From Pezicula radicicola (lineage: Eukaryota; Ascomycota; Leotiomycetes; Helotiales; Dermateaceae), in contig PDUO01000063.1 in the NCBI GenBank assembly GCA_003008705.1, forward strand, positions 70,548 to 134,547: a DNA stretch of 64,000 nucleotides. Direction: 5' to 3'. Positions 1-10,709 of this stretch are shown here, piece by piece. The notes beneath the pieces are model-generated. The model saw nothing but the letters and a program-made list of their open reading frames with translations. It was not told the DNA's origin and did not search any database. Each line of letters begins with the position of its first letter. Positions within the stretch are counted from its first letter, which is position 1. The position numbers and the translations under genes are program-made.

Positions 1-1548
1 ATATTTCTAGGGTGGTCGCCTCCTTCTTCTACTTATTTATTGGAGCTTCTCTCGCGGAGTTGGCCTCGGCCGTTCCTTCATCTGCTTCTGGTGCGTACTC
101 CTTGCAGCGAGGAATATTTTCTAATTGATCAAAGTCTATCACTGGGCGTCGGTGACTGGAGGTCCTAAGTATGGTCGTATCTGCAGTTTCTTTGCCGGAT
201 GGTAAGTTGTCTTATAATTCGATACAATTCAATTACTGAGACTGATTATTTAGGTGGAACTGCCTTGCTTGGACATTTGGGACAGCCTCAGCTTCTCTAT
301 ACGGTGCCGAAGCGATCATGGCATTATATTCCCTCTACCATCCCGACTTCGTTCCGTCAAATTGGCAGTTTTTTGTTGCCTATTTGGGTGTGACATGGAC
401 GGGTTGCTCTATTGTTCTCTTCGGTCAGCGTGTTCTGACCCATTTCGTCAATACATTTGCAATCACGTGTCTTGCAATTTGGTTCATTAGTCTAATGATC
501 GTTGCCATTATGCCTTCGACCAAAAATGGCCATGCTAGCCATCACTTCGTCTGGGGCGAATGGAATAACCAGACTGGATACTCCAGCAATGGCTTCGTCT
601 TTTGTCTGGGCATGCTGAATGGTGCTTTTGCCATAGGCACACCTGACGGCTGTACTCATTGTAGTGATTTCGCTTCTTCTAGCAAGTAAATGCTGATTGA
701 AAACAGTGGCAGAAGAGATCCCCGACCCCAAGCGAAATATTCCCAAAGGAATAGCTGCGCAACTGGTAACCGGCTTCGTTACAACCTGGACTTTCTACAT
801 TGCTCTTTGTTACGCCATCACTTCAATTGATGATATTTTCACTAGTCCAATCAACGAACTCCCACTTGCCGCAATCTACTACCAAGCAACTGGAAACTCG
901 CGTGCAGCAACTACAGCACTTCTCATGCTCTTCCTTATCAACGATATTGTCACGGTTCCGGGTGGTTATCTCACAGCAGGTCGGATGCTTTGGACGATGG
1001 CCCGCGACGATGCTCTCCCTTTTTCATCCTATGTTAGCAAGATCTCCCCAAGATTTCGAAATCCATTTGTCGCGACCTTCATTATTGGCTGCTTCTGTAC
1101 CGTGCTCGGCTGCATCTACATCGGGTCTCCAGTAGCCTTCAATGCGTTCATAGGAGTTTTTGCAATTCTCACAACTATGTCTTACCTAGCTGCTATTCTA
1201 CCTCACCTGCTTTCCCGTCGCCAATTCGTCAAGCCAGGCCCCTTCTGGATAAATGGAATCTGGGGTTATATTATCGGTGGGATTGCTTGCGCATATATTA
1301 TTGTTTTTAACGTTATATATATGTTTCCATATTCGAAGCCAGTGACGGCTGAAAGTATGAATTATTCGTGTGTTATGGCTGGTGGGACGACAATATTTGC
1401 TGGGTTGTGGTATTTATGGAAGAGGAATCATGGGTACATTGGTCCAAGGGTTCTATTGGAGGCGAATAACGAGATTTCGAAGGGTATTATTGATGTACAG
1501 GTTGTGACAAGGATTAGGAGTGAGCAACAGAAGAAGGATGGTACTTAA
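1..1548 (+). CDS. APC-family amino acid/choline permease (5' end outside window)
   Basis: Plasma-membrane permease of the APC superfamily, most like fungal choline/GABA permeases (Hnm1/Uga4 group). The visible exons are <3-90, 135-201, 254-660 and 707-1548. Joining them gives a continuous reading frame with the family signatures VTGGPKYGRICSFFAGWWN, MLNGAFAIGTPDGCTHLAEE and EIPDPKRNIPKG. Many hydrophobic spans follow, then a cytosolic C-terminal tail. The introns are short; the third has an unusual GTAGTG donor but restores the conserved THLAEE exactly. The N-terminus and first membrane segments lie upstream of the window. The substrate cannot be told from the sequence: choline, GABA or another amine are all possible. 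No frame break is seen in the part present. Confidence 0.9.
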
Positions 1549-2104
1549 GGAAGCCGATTCATATATCGAGGTCGGATTTGAGGGACGGCTTTTCCTTGCG
1601 CCCTGCCACCTTATCACCTTTTTTGTGGATGATTTTGATACAATGTTACGTTGTCCTTACGTTTCTTTATAGATTTAGAATTGAACTTATTCTATAAGTC
1701 TACGATTCTCAATTCTGCTGTGACACGCACAAGCAACGCGTAACAAACTTACAGCAGCTTCCCATCCAAAAGTGATGGTGATCATGTCTAAGTTACTACG
1801 CCGTACCTTACCTCAGTCTCAATAAACGATTATAAGTCAATATCAGTGGCTGAACTTCTTGTCTCTTCGTGATTGTGCTACAATTCTCCGTACTATGCTG
1901 CGAAATGTCCTCTAATAATAAAGCTTTGCGTTACCCCTTAATAACCGAGGTATGCTACTCGCTTAAAGCCACCCGAGGAGCCTCAGCGAGTAGGCAACGA
2001 CGGTACGGTGTGTAGCTGTATCGAATGAGGTAGAATGATACAAAAGCTGAGGTAGTTCCTGAGTGTCATTGCAAGACTATGTTATCGCAACCATTTCCCT
2101 TCCT
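1549..2104. other. Intergenic stretch
   Basis: About 550 bp downstream of the permease. I see no supported coding region, RNA gene or repeat. It will hold the permease 3' UTR and the end of the broken gene on the other strand. Confidence 0.5.
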
Positions 2105-2469
2105 TTACTCCCCATCCAAAACGCCGAGCAACACACTCCCAACCGCCGTCAGAATCGGTGCATAACTCCAGTGATTCAAACAGCACCATCCATAAATGCT
2201 ACACCACTGCCCGCAATCAAAATCAAGCCTAATGACTTACGGTCTCCGAAGTAGACGGCTGAGTAGATTGCTAGGCCCATGAATATGTCTCTCGCTCCGT
2301 AGATTACCACCAGGCCATCGACAAGCTTCTTGTCTGAAGCGGAGGCTGGGGCTTGGAATTCGAAGAACGTGAGGGCGTTTCGTGGTTGTAGGATGGCGTT
2401 AATGCCGAATCCTATGAATATAGTGCCAAAGATGCTGGCGGCGATTAGGAGAAGCTTTAAGGGGTCATA
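2105..2469 (-). pseudogene. Small integral membrane protein, DUF4267-like, frameshifted
   Basis: On the minus strand, translation from 2469 reads YDPLKLLLIAASIFGTIFIG, then FGINAILQPRNALTFFEF, then DGLVVIYGARDIFMGLAIYS. This is the pattern of small fungal four-helix membrane proteins (DUF4267 family). The frame stops at 2176 (TGA) after FMDGAV. The expected C-terminal helix follows in another frame (NHWSYAPILTAVG, then LLGVLDGE and a stop at 2105), so one base is missing or extra, and a few linker residues seem lost. A CTACACAG acceptor just before 2469 suggests a further 5' exon that I could not place. The function of the family is unknown. I call it a pseudogene, though a single sequencing error could explain the shift. 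Confidence 0.6.
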
Positions 2470-3984
2470 CTGTGTAGATTTTGTAGTCTTATAGTGTGAT
2501 TTGAAGGCTGAATTGGGTTAATGGCCAGTGAATATATAGTAAACTACCTTAGTGGTTAGTGCTTACCTCTTAGATACTGGGGAACTGAAATGTTATTTTA
2601 AATGCATACTAGTACTACCCACTAGTTTCTACCAGTACGAAAGTGGAAGACTGCTTTTGGCTTTAGAATGCTCTATAACCACTGACTATACTAGATTTGC
2701 ACACTCTCTCATTTGTGTTCGTCCGATCCTAGAAAGAGAGAACATCAGCCAAGAATCACTACCAAAAGCTTCATTTATGGCTAGAATTTCCTTTTCCGTT
2801 GGTTATGTAAGCTGCTATTCAAGGTGGGTTTATCACATCTTAGCTCAAGATTAGTTGCCCCTTTTCTCTGGTGTGGCTGGCGAGGGAGCAAGGACGGTCG
2901 CGGCCATCTTCAAGTGAAGATAGATCTCGCTGCTGGAGTCTGGATGCCTTTTAATCTCAACTACAAATATCATTCGGTCTGTCTGCTGAGACGATGCCTA
3001 TCCCCGAGGCGCTTGCCATCACAGGTACAACGCTATCTCTTGCTACCAAGGCCTTCAAGGTGAGAACACTAGACAAAGAGTGGAAGTAGTAGCAACGATA
3101 CAGGAATAGAAGTTTGGCGTAAAGAATTATATAGAGACTTGCCAGTTAATAGGGAGATGAATTATTGTTAAGAGGATTAGATGAGTCTAGGTGAGGCCTG
3201 GTATCTTTAAGAAATAAAGGGCCTTGCTCACTTACTTATTGCTGGCTAAAAACATTATTGTACTTAAAATACAAATTCTAGCTCCCTTTTTGCAAAAGGT
3301 TTACTTACCTAAGGTTATTAGTATATTTAGTGCAGTACTAGGGATTTTATCTTCTGTAGTAAATCGAAATAAGACATTTGCTACTATAAGTCAAGTATCT
3401 AGACTATTCAGATTAGATATGAGTAATGTAAGAAGTCTAAAACGTTAGCTTTAGGTAGTCAAGCAACTAATTATTAGCTTCTAGAACGTTCCTTTAATAT
3501 TCTTATTAACATTTACAAGGACTTCGGATTCTAGATTCCTTATTATACTAGATACTTAGGGAGTCACCGATAGAAAAAAACCTTATACAAGATACTTCAA
3601 TTTAATTTGTCAAAGTATCTTCAGAATGCAATAAGGTTTACTCAACCCAGCGTGTGTACTTTCATACTAGGTACAAATATCTTACACCTTTGTGATTCGT
3701 CTCGAGAAACACCAGAATTCTGAAAGATGGCAATATTCTCAACTTCGAAAAAAGCCTCCTTTCAGGGCAACTTTACTTAATGAGAGTTGAACCATGATGA
3801 ATAATACAGAGCCGAAATAGCAAGACCCATGAACCGAAATTTTTCTTTCTCCAACAGCTGAACATAAAATTATGCTCTCGTCGGAACAAAATCCATGGCA
3901 GGGGGGGAGGGGGCAGGGTGAATCTTTTTCCTACCGCCCAACAATGTTAGTGATATGGTGAATTAAGCCTTACTTCAGTTTGGC
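2470..3984. other. AT-rich gene-poor stretch
   Basis: No intact gene is supported. An ATG at 2994 opens MPIPEALAITGTTLSLATKAFK followed by a GT donor-like site. It resembles the hydrophobic N-terminal leaders of fungal NLR or ankyrin proteins, but no continuation is readable. 3060-3780 is AT-rich, stop-rich and looks like decayed repeat DNA. Confidence 0.4.
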
Positions 3985-6144
3985 TTATGGCGTTTCGAAG
4001 GACTTCTCGTTCCATCCATACGTTCTTTTCAAGCGACTCGCAAGAACGAGTAGTTTGCAGCCTTCAATCTGGGACTTATGGGGTCGATGGAACGTAAACG
4101 ATGTCTGAACCCCCGTATTTTCGGGAGGAGAAAACATAAAGACAGACCCAAACCTTGGAGTTATAGAGAATTTCAAGTCCGCCATCGCTGCTTCAAATGC
4201 TGTCCAGTTGATGGATCCTCGGGATTCTGATCGAGAGAATAATTTCGAGAAGGTTTCGGCAGTGGCTTGCTTTACTTTAAAGATCTGAGATGTCTCCACA
4301 GTCTCTGGTTGAGTAGGACTAGATGTTATTGAACTGATGCCGTATATGTATGAGTGCGCAGGTCGGGTCTTCTCCTTTTCTCTTCGTTGTTGAACTCGTA
4401 TTTCTGAGCTCTGAGTTTCACTGATCAGTGCCATTGGTTCTGGTGTAAGCTTGGCCTTCACATTCTGTTCGAGTTTTACTTTCTGCTGCTGGCAACGCTG
4501 TTGGATGTCCGACACACACTCTTCAACAAGATCTTGGTAAAGGAGTGCCATTCCAGTGCCGGTATTTTCCGTAATGAAATGATCTAGGGCACCAAGAGCT
4601 CCTTCCGTCATGCCAGGTTCCATGAGGTTGTCAATAGGGACCGCAAAACCCGATAGGTCAATCTGCCTCTTCAAGACGTCAAACTCAGCAGCTAAATTCT
4701 TTAATTTTGAAAGATATATCTGTCCATTCGTGTTGTGTATGCGAGGTAGTGGAAGGATAGTGGACAGAGATTGAATGAAGCTAGCTATTACAGCTAGATC
4801 GCTAAAGGAGTCCAATTCTCGTTCCTCCATACCGTCTCGTTCGGTGGGATGAGATCGATGAAGGCCATCTAACTTCAAAATCCAGCTAATTGCCTTGGAG
4901 GCATCAGTCTGCAGTGCGCAAAGGCGGAGCATATATGAAAGCTGTGGGTTCTCTCTTATCAAAAGATCTGGATCACCTTTCAGAGTTACCCGAGCAATAC
5001 CATTGGCATATTTCCCTGAGACACGTTTGAAGTATTTTCTACCCGAACCCGTTTGAACATGGCGTTTGAAAAGGTTCTGTACTCGACTGTACTCCAGATG
5101 AGATACATTCGCTACCTCTTGGAGGATGATGGCTCTAGAAACCTTGTCGTTCGGCTCGTCAACTAGCAGCTGTAGGAGGCGATGAAGATAATCCCAGTTT
5201 GTTGCACCTGTTGCTGCATGCTGAATCATCTCAAAGATTGCAATGCCAATGTATTTATCTGTATGAAGTGGCATGGTTCGACCCTTCTCGTCTGGCACAA
5301 GCTCGGGTCTGCTGAAGAACCAAATATTGACGGTATGGGCGAGAAGAACCGGTTCGGTGCAACATAAATTGAGATAATCATCGAGAGATGACTTTTGATC
5401 GAGGGCACTAGCCAGAAGGTTCGGCAAGGAGTGTTTCTCTGTCTTTGGGGCAATAGAGAGTCTTGACAGAGAAGCTTGGGCGGCCGCCTCGGGCTTCGTA
5501 GGTCGTGTTTTCGTAGATCTAGAGGTTGAGCCAATTTCCAGAATATCCTCGACTATGATGTTGAGCCCCTGAAGGATATAGTGCTGTCTTTCCAGAATCA
5601 ATTCGCCGGTCGATTGGGGAACGCAGTATCCAGAATTTAAAACCGGAGATAGACTAGCCATCGTTTCTGCATACCTCGCCCGATCTGTGACTTTGAAGGA
5701 GTGCCCATAACTTTCCTCGCTATGGAAAGTGGTGAAGCAGTACTTGAAGGAGTTGGCATGGCGGAGGTTGTTAACTTGCATACTGAGGAGAATGAACCCA
5801 TGATCACCTGGACTGCCGTTAACCCCTTCACAATATTGTTCCACAAGGGATTTCGCAGCTCGATGCTTCAAAATATCTAGGAGATAGTCGGACCCCGGTT
5901 CTGTGATGTCGCGTAGATTCCATTCTGGCAGAAGTTTGTAGACATTGCCCATGCTTCGATCCGTAGGATTTTTCAGGACCAAACCTTCGGCGGCGCCAGC
6001 CTTCAAGGCGTTAGATCGTTGATTTCTGTCAAAAGAGCGCCAGAATTGCTCGATTTTTGTTCCGTGAAGTTGATATTTCCGTGCAAGGTCGCGATGCAGT
6101 TCTTTGATCGCGCCTGGCTTCCCCTCCATTGATGGGTCGTCCAT
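3985..6144 (-). CDS. 'Ipa'-type fungal protein with HicA-like C-terminus
   Basis: Intronless 719-aa protein starting at the ATG at 6144 (MDDPSMEGKPGAIKELHRDL). A frame open upstream to 6267 only adds residues unlike the family. The N-terminal 400 residues match a widespread fungal family annotated as 'ipa protein' (IKELHRDLARKYQLHGTKIE, GVNGSPGDHGF, VPQSTGELILERQHYILQGL). The middle part is helical and leucine-rich. The last ~85 residues, from about SINWTAFEAAMADLKFSITP to the end, contain a W..FE.AM..L.F, G.VF.F, F.FHRPH pattern resembling the dsRBD-like fold of HicA RNA-binding proteins; this is my inference. Biochemical function is unknown. No disabling change is seen, though it lies between degraded regions. 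Confidence 0.85.
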   Translation of the reverse strand: MDDPSMEGKPGAIKELHRDLARKYQLHGTKIEQFWRSFDRNQRSNALKAGAAEGLVLKNPTDRSMGNVYKLLPEWNLRDITEPGSDYLLDILKHRAAKSLVEQYCEGVNGSPGDHGFILLSMQVNNLRHANSFKYCFTTFHSEESYGHSFKVTDRARYAETMASLSPVLNSGYCVPQSTGELILERQHYILQGLNIIVEDILEIGSTSRSTKTRPTKPEAAAQASLSRLSIAPKTEKHSLPNLLASALDQKSSLDDYLNLCCTEPVLLAHTVNIWFFSRPELVPDEKGRTMPLHTDKYIGIAIFEMIQHAATGATNWDYLHRLLQLLVDEPNDKVSRAIILQEVANVSHLEYSRVQNLFKRHVQTGSGRKYFKRVSGKYANGIARVTLKGDPDLLIRENPQLSYMLRLCALQTDASKAISWILKLDGLHRSHPTERDGMEERELDSFSDLAVIASFIQSLSTILPLPRIHNTNGQIYLSKLKNLAAEFDVLKRQIDLSGFAVPIDNLMEPGMTEGALGALDHFITENTGTGMALLYQDLVEECVSDIQQRCQQQKVKLEQNVKAKLTPEPMALISETQSSEIRVQQRREKEKTRPAHSYIYGISSITSSPTQPETVETSQIFKVKQATAETFSKLFSRSESRGSINWTAFEAAMADLKFSITPRFGSVFMFSPPENTGVQTSFTFHRPHKSQIEGCKLLVLASRLKRTYGWNEKSFETP

Positions 6145-7031
6145 GGTTCCAAGATAGGAGTGTCCTGGGGGACCTTTTCCGAGACAGGACAAATGGAAAT
6201 AATTTGTAGCCTCCGTTCCTCCAGATGATGAAGCAGTCAGTAGGAGAAGGCAAAAATTCAATGTCAAGAGTAGTTGTATTAAGGTTCCTGACTATAAAAG
6301 CCAGAAGGTTTCAATCGGGAGTGCACTAGTCCTGGTTAGGAAAGGCGTAGCGTATATTCACCCCAACCCATCCTCTTCCACGTGTGCTCTTAAATTCACC
6401 TTCTCCTATACAAATTAGCATGAAAGCTATACTAATAAAATAATCGAAGGAAAAAAGAAATGTTCGAACCGTTGTCCCAAGAAATACGCGCCATGCAAAC
6501 CAACCTCAAGGGCAATAACTTTCATCCAAACGGGACTCTAAGCCAGAGCCCAAAAGCGATAATCTGACCCATTCAAGACTTGTAAGGCAGGCTTCTAATA
6601 GGAATAAGACGTTGAATTTAGATTAATTTTAAATTGTAGCAAAAATCGAGTTGATTTGATTTGATTTGATTAGAGCCCTCCTTAAGACTCCCTAATATAA
6701 CTTTTGAAAATGGGCAAGATGCAACTAATTATACCGCCAAGGCAAAAGTGGTAGTTGTAAATTACAAGGACTTCAAGTAGTAATGGATGTAAGAATATGA
6801 GGCCAGGCAAAAAGAAATCAGAAGGAAAGTTTAAATCCGGGTTCTACTTGAGATTAAGCGATCATAGTGCTCCGGAGCTCGCTTAGTGTTCGGCGATTAC
6901 CTAGGTATTGAAGCGCAAAACCCCGATCTCTAGCAGAATAAGAAAAAAGAATAACTGCAGTTATCCTTCTTATATGAGATTTGCCGAGACAGTCGTCTAC
7001 GGATCAATCATACCTAGATTTTTATAGCAAC
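6145..7031. other. Intergenic stretch with 5-bp repeat
   Basis: Promoter side of the ipa gene and of the dead rhodanese gene. A short GATTT pentamer repeat lies at about 6651-6671. Nothing else is supported. Confidence 0.5.
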
Positions 7032-7731
7032 ATGGATGACAAACAGAAGAGCATCCTTCGTCCTATTTTGGTGACGCCAACCGAGCTTAATGGGCTTTTG
7101 AATAGCAATGATGGGTCAAATCGCGTCATCCCTGTTCACGCAGCTTGGGTTATGCCATCTGATCCACTGAATATGACCGGGATTAAAATATTCAAACAAA
7201 GACATGTTCCTTCAGCAGTGTAATATTCTTGATGAATAATACTAGTTCGCCGCTAAGTTAGCAAATAGGTTCGTCGACGTTGATGGTATATGCGACAAGA
7301 ACTCGCCCTATCCTTATATGCTGCCCGATTCCACCACCGTCTCCAAATGCATGAGCCAGCTTGGTATACGACGTAATGATATACTCGTGGTTTACGATAG
7401 TGCAGAGTTAGGAATACTCAGTGTACCCAGAGTGGTCTTGATCTTGCGCAATTTTCGTCACCCAGATGTGCGCATTTTGAATAATTTCAAGTTGTATATC
7501 GAATAGGGATATCCTATTGAAACTAGGGAGCCAAAACCTGTCGAACCGAACCAATACCTAGCGTGTTGTTTGAAAACTGATAGAGTCATCAGTTTTAATG
7601 ACATGAAGTCTTCTGTTAAAGGTTGTGGAGGTGAAAATGGTTTGCAGATTTTAGACACTAGGACAGCTGGTCAATGGAGTGGCGAGGAAGCCGACTATAA
7701 TCACCACAAGAGTCCACTCCAGACATTCTGA
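7032..7731 (+). pseudogene. Rhodanese-type sulfurtransferase, broken and truncated
   Basis: Remnant of a two-domain thiosulfate/3-mercaptopyruvate sulfurtransferase (TUM1/TST family), which moves sulfane sulfur to acceptors. The first exon (ATG 7032, ending 7219) reads ILVTPTELNGLLNSNDG and RVIPVHAAWVMPSDP. After a 49-bp intron (7220-7268) comes FVDVDGICDKNSPYPYMLPD, then RRNDILVVYDSAELGILSVP and ILNNFKLYIE. A TAG at 7504-7506 then replaces the codon where relatives have Gln (IEQGYP); CAG to TAG is a C-to-T change in a CpA context. The frame resumes with GYPIETREPKPVEPNQYL and the start of the second domain (LQILDTRTAGQWSG). It then loses similarity and stops at about 7731, before the catalytic Cys loop. 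The gene is dead in this strain unless the sequence is wrong. Confidence 0.8.
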
Positions 7732-7762
7732 AGTCCAAGCCCAATCAGTAGCTCAAGCTTGT

Positions 7763-7780
7763 AACCCTAACCCTAACCCT
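7763..7780. repeat. Interstitial telomere-like repeat, (AACCCT)x3
   Basis: Three perfect copies of AACCCT (TTAGGG on the other strand), the usual ascomycete telomere unit. They sit exactly between the truncated rhodanese pseudogene and the point where the regulator pseudogene begins in mid zinc cluster. The position at a breakpoint between two truncated genes suggests repair of a double-strand break, but 18 bp can also arise by chance. Confidence 0.65.
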
Positions 7781-7781
7781 T

Positions 7782-9291
7782 AAATGCGATTCTGAATCGC
7801 CCATCTGCTCCCGATGTGCGGCTAAGAATCTTGAATGTAATTACGTTCCTTCTAGAAGATGGCTAAAGAATTCGTCTGGCACTTCGTTGACAAGCAAACG
7901 TAAACTGGCAAATTCAATAGCGACCATCCCACCAATCCCGCTTGTGCAGACTCTAGGGAGCCAATTCAATACGTACAGCAAGCACAATGGTCAAATGAGC
8001 CCAAAGCCCCACCGATTGTCGACGTGAACGCCAGCCCTATCCAAGAAGTTACAGCAGTGATAAATTTAACCCTGCAAGGTATGGACAGCAGAGTTTCCAA
8101 TCCGGAAGTAACATAGTGTGGCACAACCGCCAGATCAACTGCGATCGTCAATATCGCCAACTACTCTAAACGACGACCGTCTTGTTAAACTCTACTATAC
8201 CCACTTCCATCTCACCCACCTACCCAATTTTGGTACCTCGGAATCTCTACAAGGTTCAGAATTATCCTGTATATCTACAATGGATTGTTCAACTCATAGG
8301 AAGTCATTCCGCCCCGGGGAAATGGAACGATACTTGGTCTGATAGTATTGAAATGGCCATTGCAGATGACCACAACAAGAGCACATCAATTGTGCAAGCA
8401 AGATTGATCTATGCAATTACACTCTATGGCTGCAATAAGTTAGATGACTTTCACGCCGTGTTAGCCGGGGCCGTAGAGCTTGCACTGGAATTGGAAATGA
8501 ACGAGGAGCAATTTCTACTCGCATATGTTAGGCATGATGCTGCGGGGACAAGCTACAGGAGGACTTGGTGGGAGCTTGATGTCGTTGATGGCATGACGGC
8601 AGCATTCTGGCGGAAGGCGTCTTTCAAAACCAACGCTATCCCCTTAAGCATTGGCTTACCTTGCGATGAACTATCACGTTCACCTCTATTGGCTCGGTTC
8701 GGTCAAAGGCTCTTTACAGATGATAAAATAGACTACTCTTCCTTTTGCTATCGCATCGAAGCAGTACGCATTCTCGACAGAGTTCTAGCACTTATAGGTT
8801 CAAACGATACTCATCGAGGGCGTATTCAGGCTGTAGACAACGCTCTTACAGGCTGGGCCTATCATCTCCCTCCAGCTAAAGGCGAAGTAGATGAGGTGAT
8901 ATTTCAGGCTCATTGGATTATTTACTGCGCAAGCATCATCCTCCATTTTCCTCGAAGCAATCTCCTGCATACCTTCGCTGCTACTGCCGATATTACGGGA
9001 AGACAAGGCGATACAGATATACCTCCTGCGTCTACAATACATACTCATACAGTAAAGGCAATTGAAGCATCTAAGCAGATATCAAATCTATTAGCCTTAC
9101 ACCACTCAACTCCCAGTCAAACACCGTTTATTGTGTGTGGACTGACCCTAGCCACTGTGGTACAGCTTTCTGCTGCCTCAATACATGGAACCGTTTGTAA
9201 AGAACAGCATCATGACCGCGTTGAATTGATAATCAGGATTCTGAGGCCGTTGAGTAAAATCTGGTCGTATTCCAATGTGGTGCTTCGCTAA
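7782..9291 (+). pseudogene. Zn2Cys6 transcription factor, 5'-truncated and frameshifted
   Basis: The first readable part is the second half of a fungal Zn2Cys6 cluster (KCDSESPICSRCAAKNLECN, then YVPSRR). The first Cys pair (CxxC) is missing; telomere-like repeats stand in its place. The reading frame changes at least three times (near 8010, 8115 and 8215). The long 3' part from 8182 (PILVPRNLYKVQNYPVYLQW, RRTWWELDVVDGMTAAFWR, LPCDEL) is the fungal-specific regulator domain. It ends at TAA 9289-9291, followed two codons later by TAG. The sequence after these stops still reads RAAVEVF as in relatives, so both look like Gln codons turned to stops by C-to-T. It probably once regulated the neighbouring transport and catabolic genes; this is inferred from position only. 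Confidence 0.8.
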
Positions 9292-10212
9292 CTTTAGAGA
9301 GCAGCCGTTGAAGTTTTCTATATAAGGGAATCCCTTGAGGATACTCCCTTATCTCCTTCGTTATGCATAATAGCGAAGCTTAATAGGTGGGTAGTAATGA
9401 TAGCACTTGGCTAGATGCACTCGAGATTAAAGCCCTCCAAGACATCCTTAATTTCGATATTGGAACTGATACTCTATGACACGTAGTCACGAATTATTAT
9501 CAGAGTCATCCATTCGCCGTCCAAATACTCTTGCGGGCATTTTGCTTTTCATCCGAGACTGAAATTTACAAAAAGTTACCCATTATATTGGCCTGTACAA
9601 TATTTCTTTTATTTAGATACAACTTTTGCAACAGATCGAGCCAGGAGGTAATGAGTGGTTCATTATGGGATGTCATTTGATGTTCTCGAAGGTAGTCGGC
9701 ATGGCGATAATTTAAGCAGACAGGCTACTGACTTGAATTAAGCCAAAGCACCAACTGCGTATGTACTGTCATCGCTTCAAAGGTAGAGTAATGTGAAATT
9801 TGAGGTAAATAATGATTTGCATGCTTCTTATTTGGACGAGAAAGTCGCACGGAAAGGGTTGCGATCACCAATTAAACTTTATGCATTCTGTATCTACTGT
9901 AGTGCTGGATATGCCAAATACTTTACTGGACTATTGGCTTATGATGAAGCAAGAGCCGCCGTCAATGTTCTGCATTCCTGGGAACGAATCTGAGCTTATG
10001 CCACACAGGAGCAGCCCTGTTATGAACAGGATTCTCGATTCCTTTCAGCGGGTCAATCTTGATACTGTCAGTATCCTCTTCAGTAGGAGCGATTTCAAAA
10101 TTCCCGATAAGATATAGAAATACAGTTGACAGGGCTTTACTAGCGAAATGCGACGCAACGCACATCCGTGAGCCGTGGGCCCAATCTCGTTGGCGGGGCC
10201 CTTGAGATAATG
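9292..10212. other. Decayed intergenic stretch
   Basis: Short open frames between 9793 and 10117 match nothing I recognise, and they shift frame. It probably contains further unreadable parts of the MFS pseudogene that follows. Confidence 0.4.
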
Positions 10213-10709
10213 TGGTGTTGGTTATCGGACCATTATCAGCAAAGAGCATTAGCAGCCCCAGGTGCAATGCTTTTCGCCATCGTAGGTTTATTTGCTTGGC
10301 TACAGTCGATCTAAGTACCAATTCTCACGCTGGATACTTTTTTACCTATCTTCTCGAGATTGGAACATTTACCTCCGGGGTTATTATTCCACCATGGATG
10401 AGCACCAATCTCCCTAATCCTACTGTCAAAGCCACTGCTCTTGGAATGGTATACATGTTTACGAACCTATCTGGTTTCATTTCTTCAGAGGTTTTCCGCT
10501 CTCAGGATGCGCCGGTGTATCGGTTGGCGCTTATTGTTAGTGGTTCTTTTCAGTCTGCTTTTGTTGTTACTGGACTTGCTATGTGGTGGTATTATAGGGT
10601 ACTGAATAAACGACTCGATTCTGGGAAGTTAACCAATGTGAAAGGGATGGAGCATAACCCAAGCTATCGCTATGCGCTCTGGAAGGGCTGGATAGTGTGT
10701 GGTCAATAG
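10213..10709 (+). pseudogene. MFS permease (allantoate/ACS type), C-terminal remnant
   Basis: Fragment of an anion:cation symporter-family MFS permease, the group of Dal5, Tna1 and Fen2. From 10213 one frame gives WCWLSDHYQQRALAAPGAML and FAIVGLFAWLQSI, then a TAA. A second frame gives YLLEIGTFTSGVIIPPWMST, the conserved NPTVKATALGMVYMFTNLSG, and a typical tail ending NPSYRYAL shortly before the stop at 10709. The N-terminal six helices are missing or unreadable. Frameshift, stop and truncation together show that it is dead. Confidence 0.8.
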
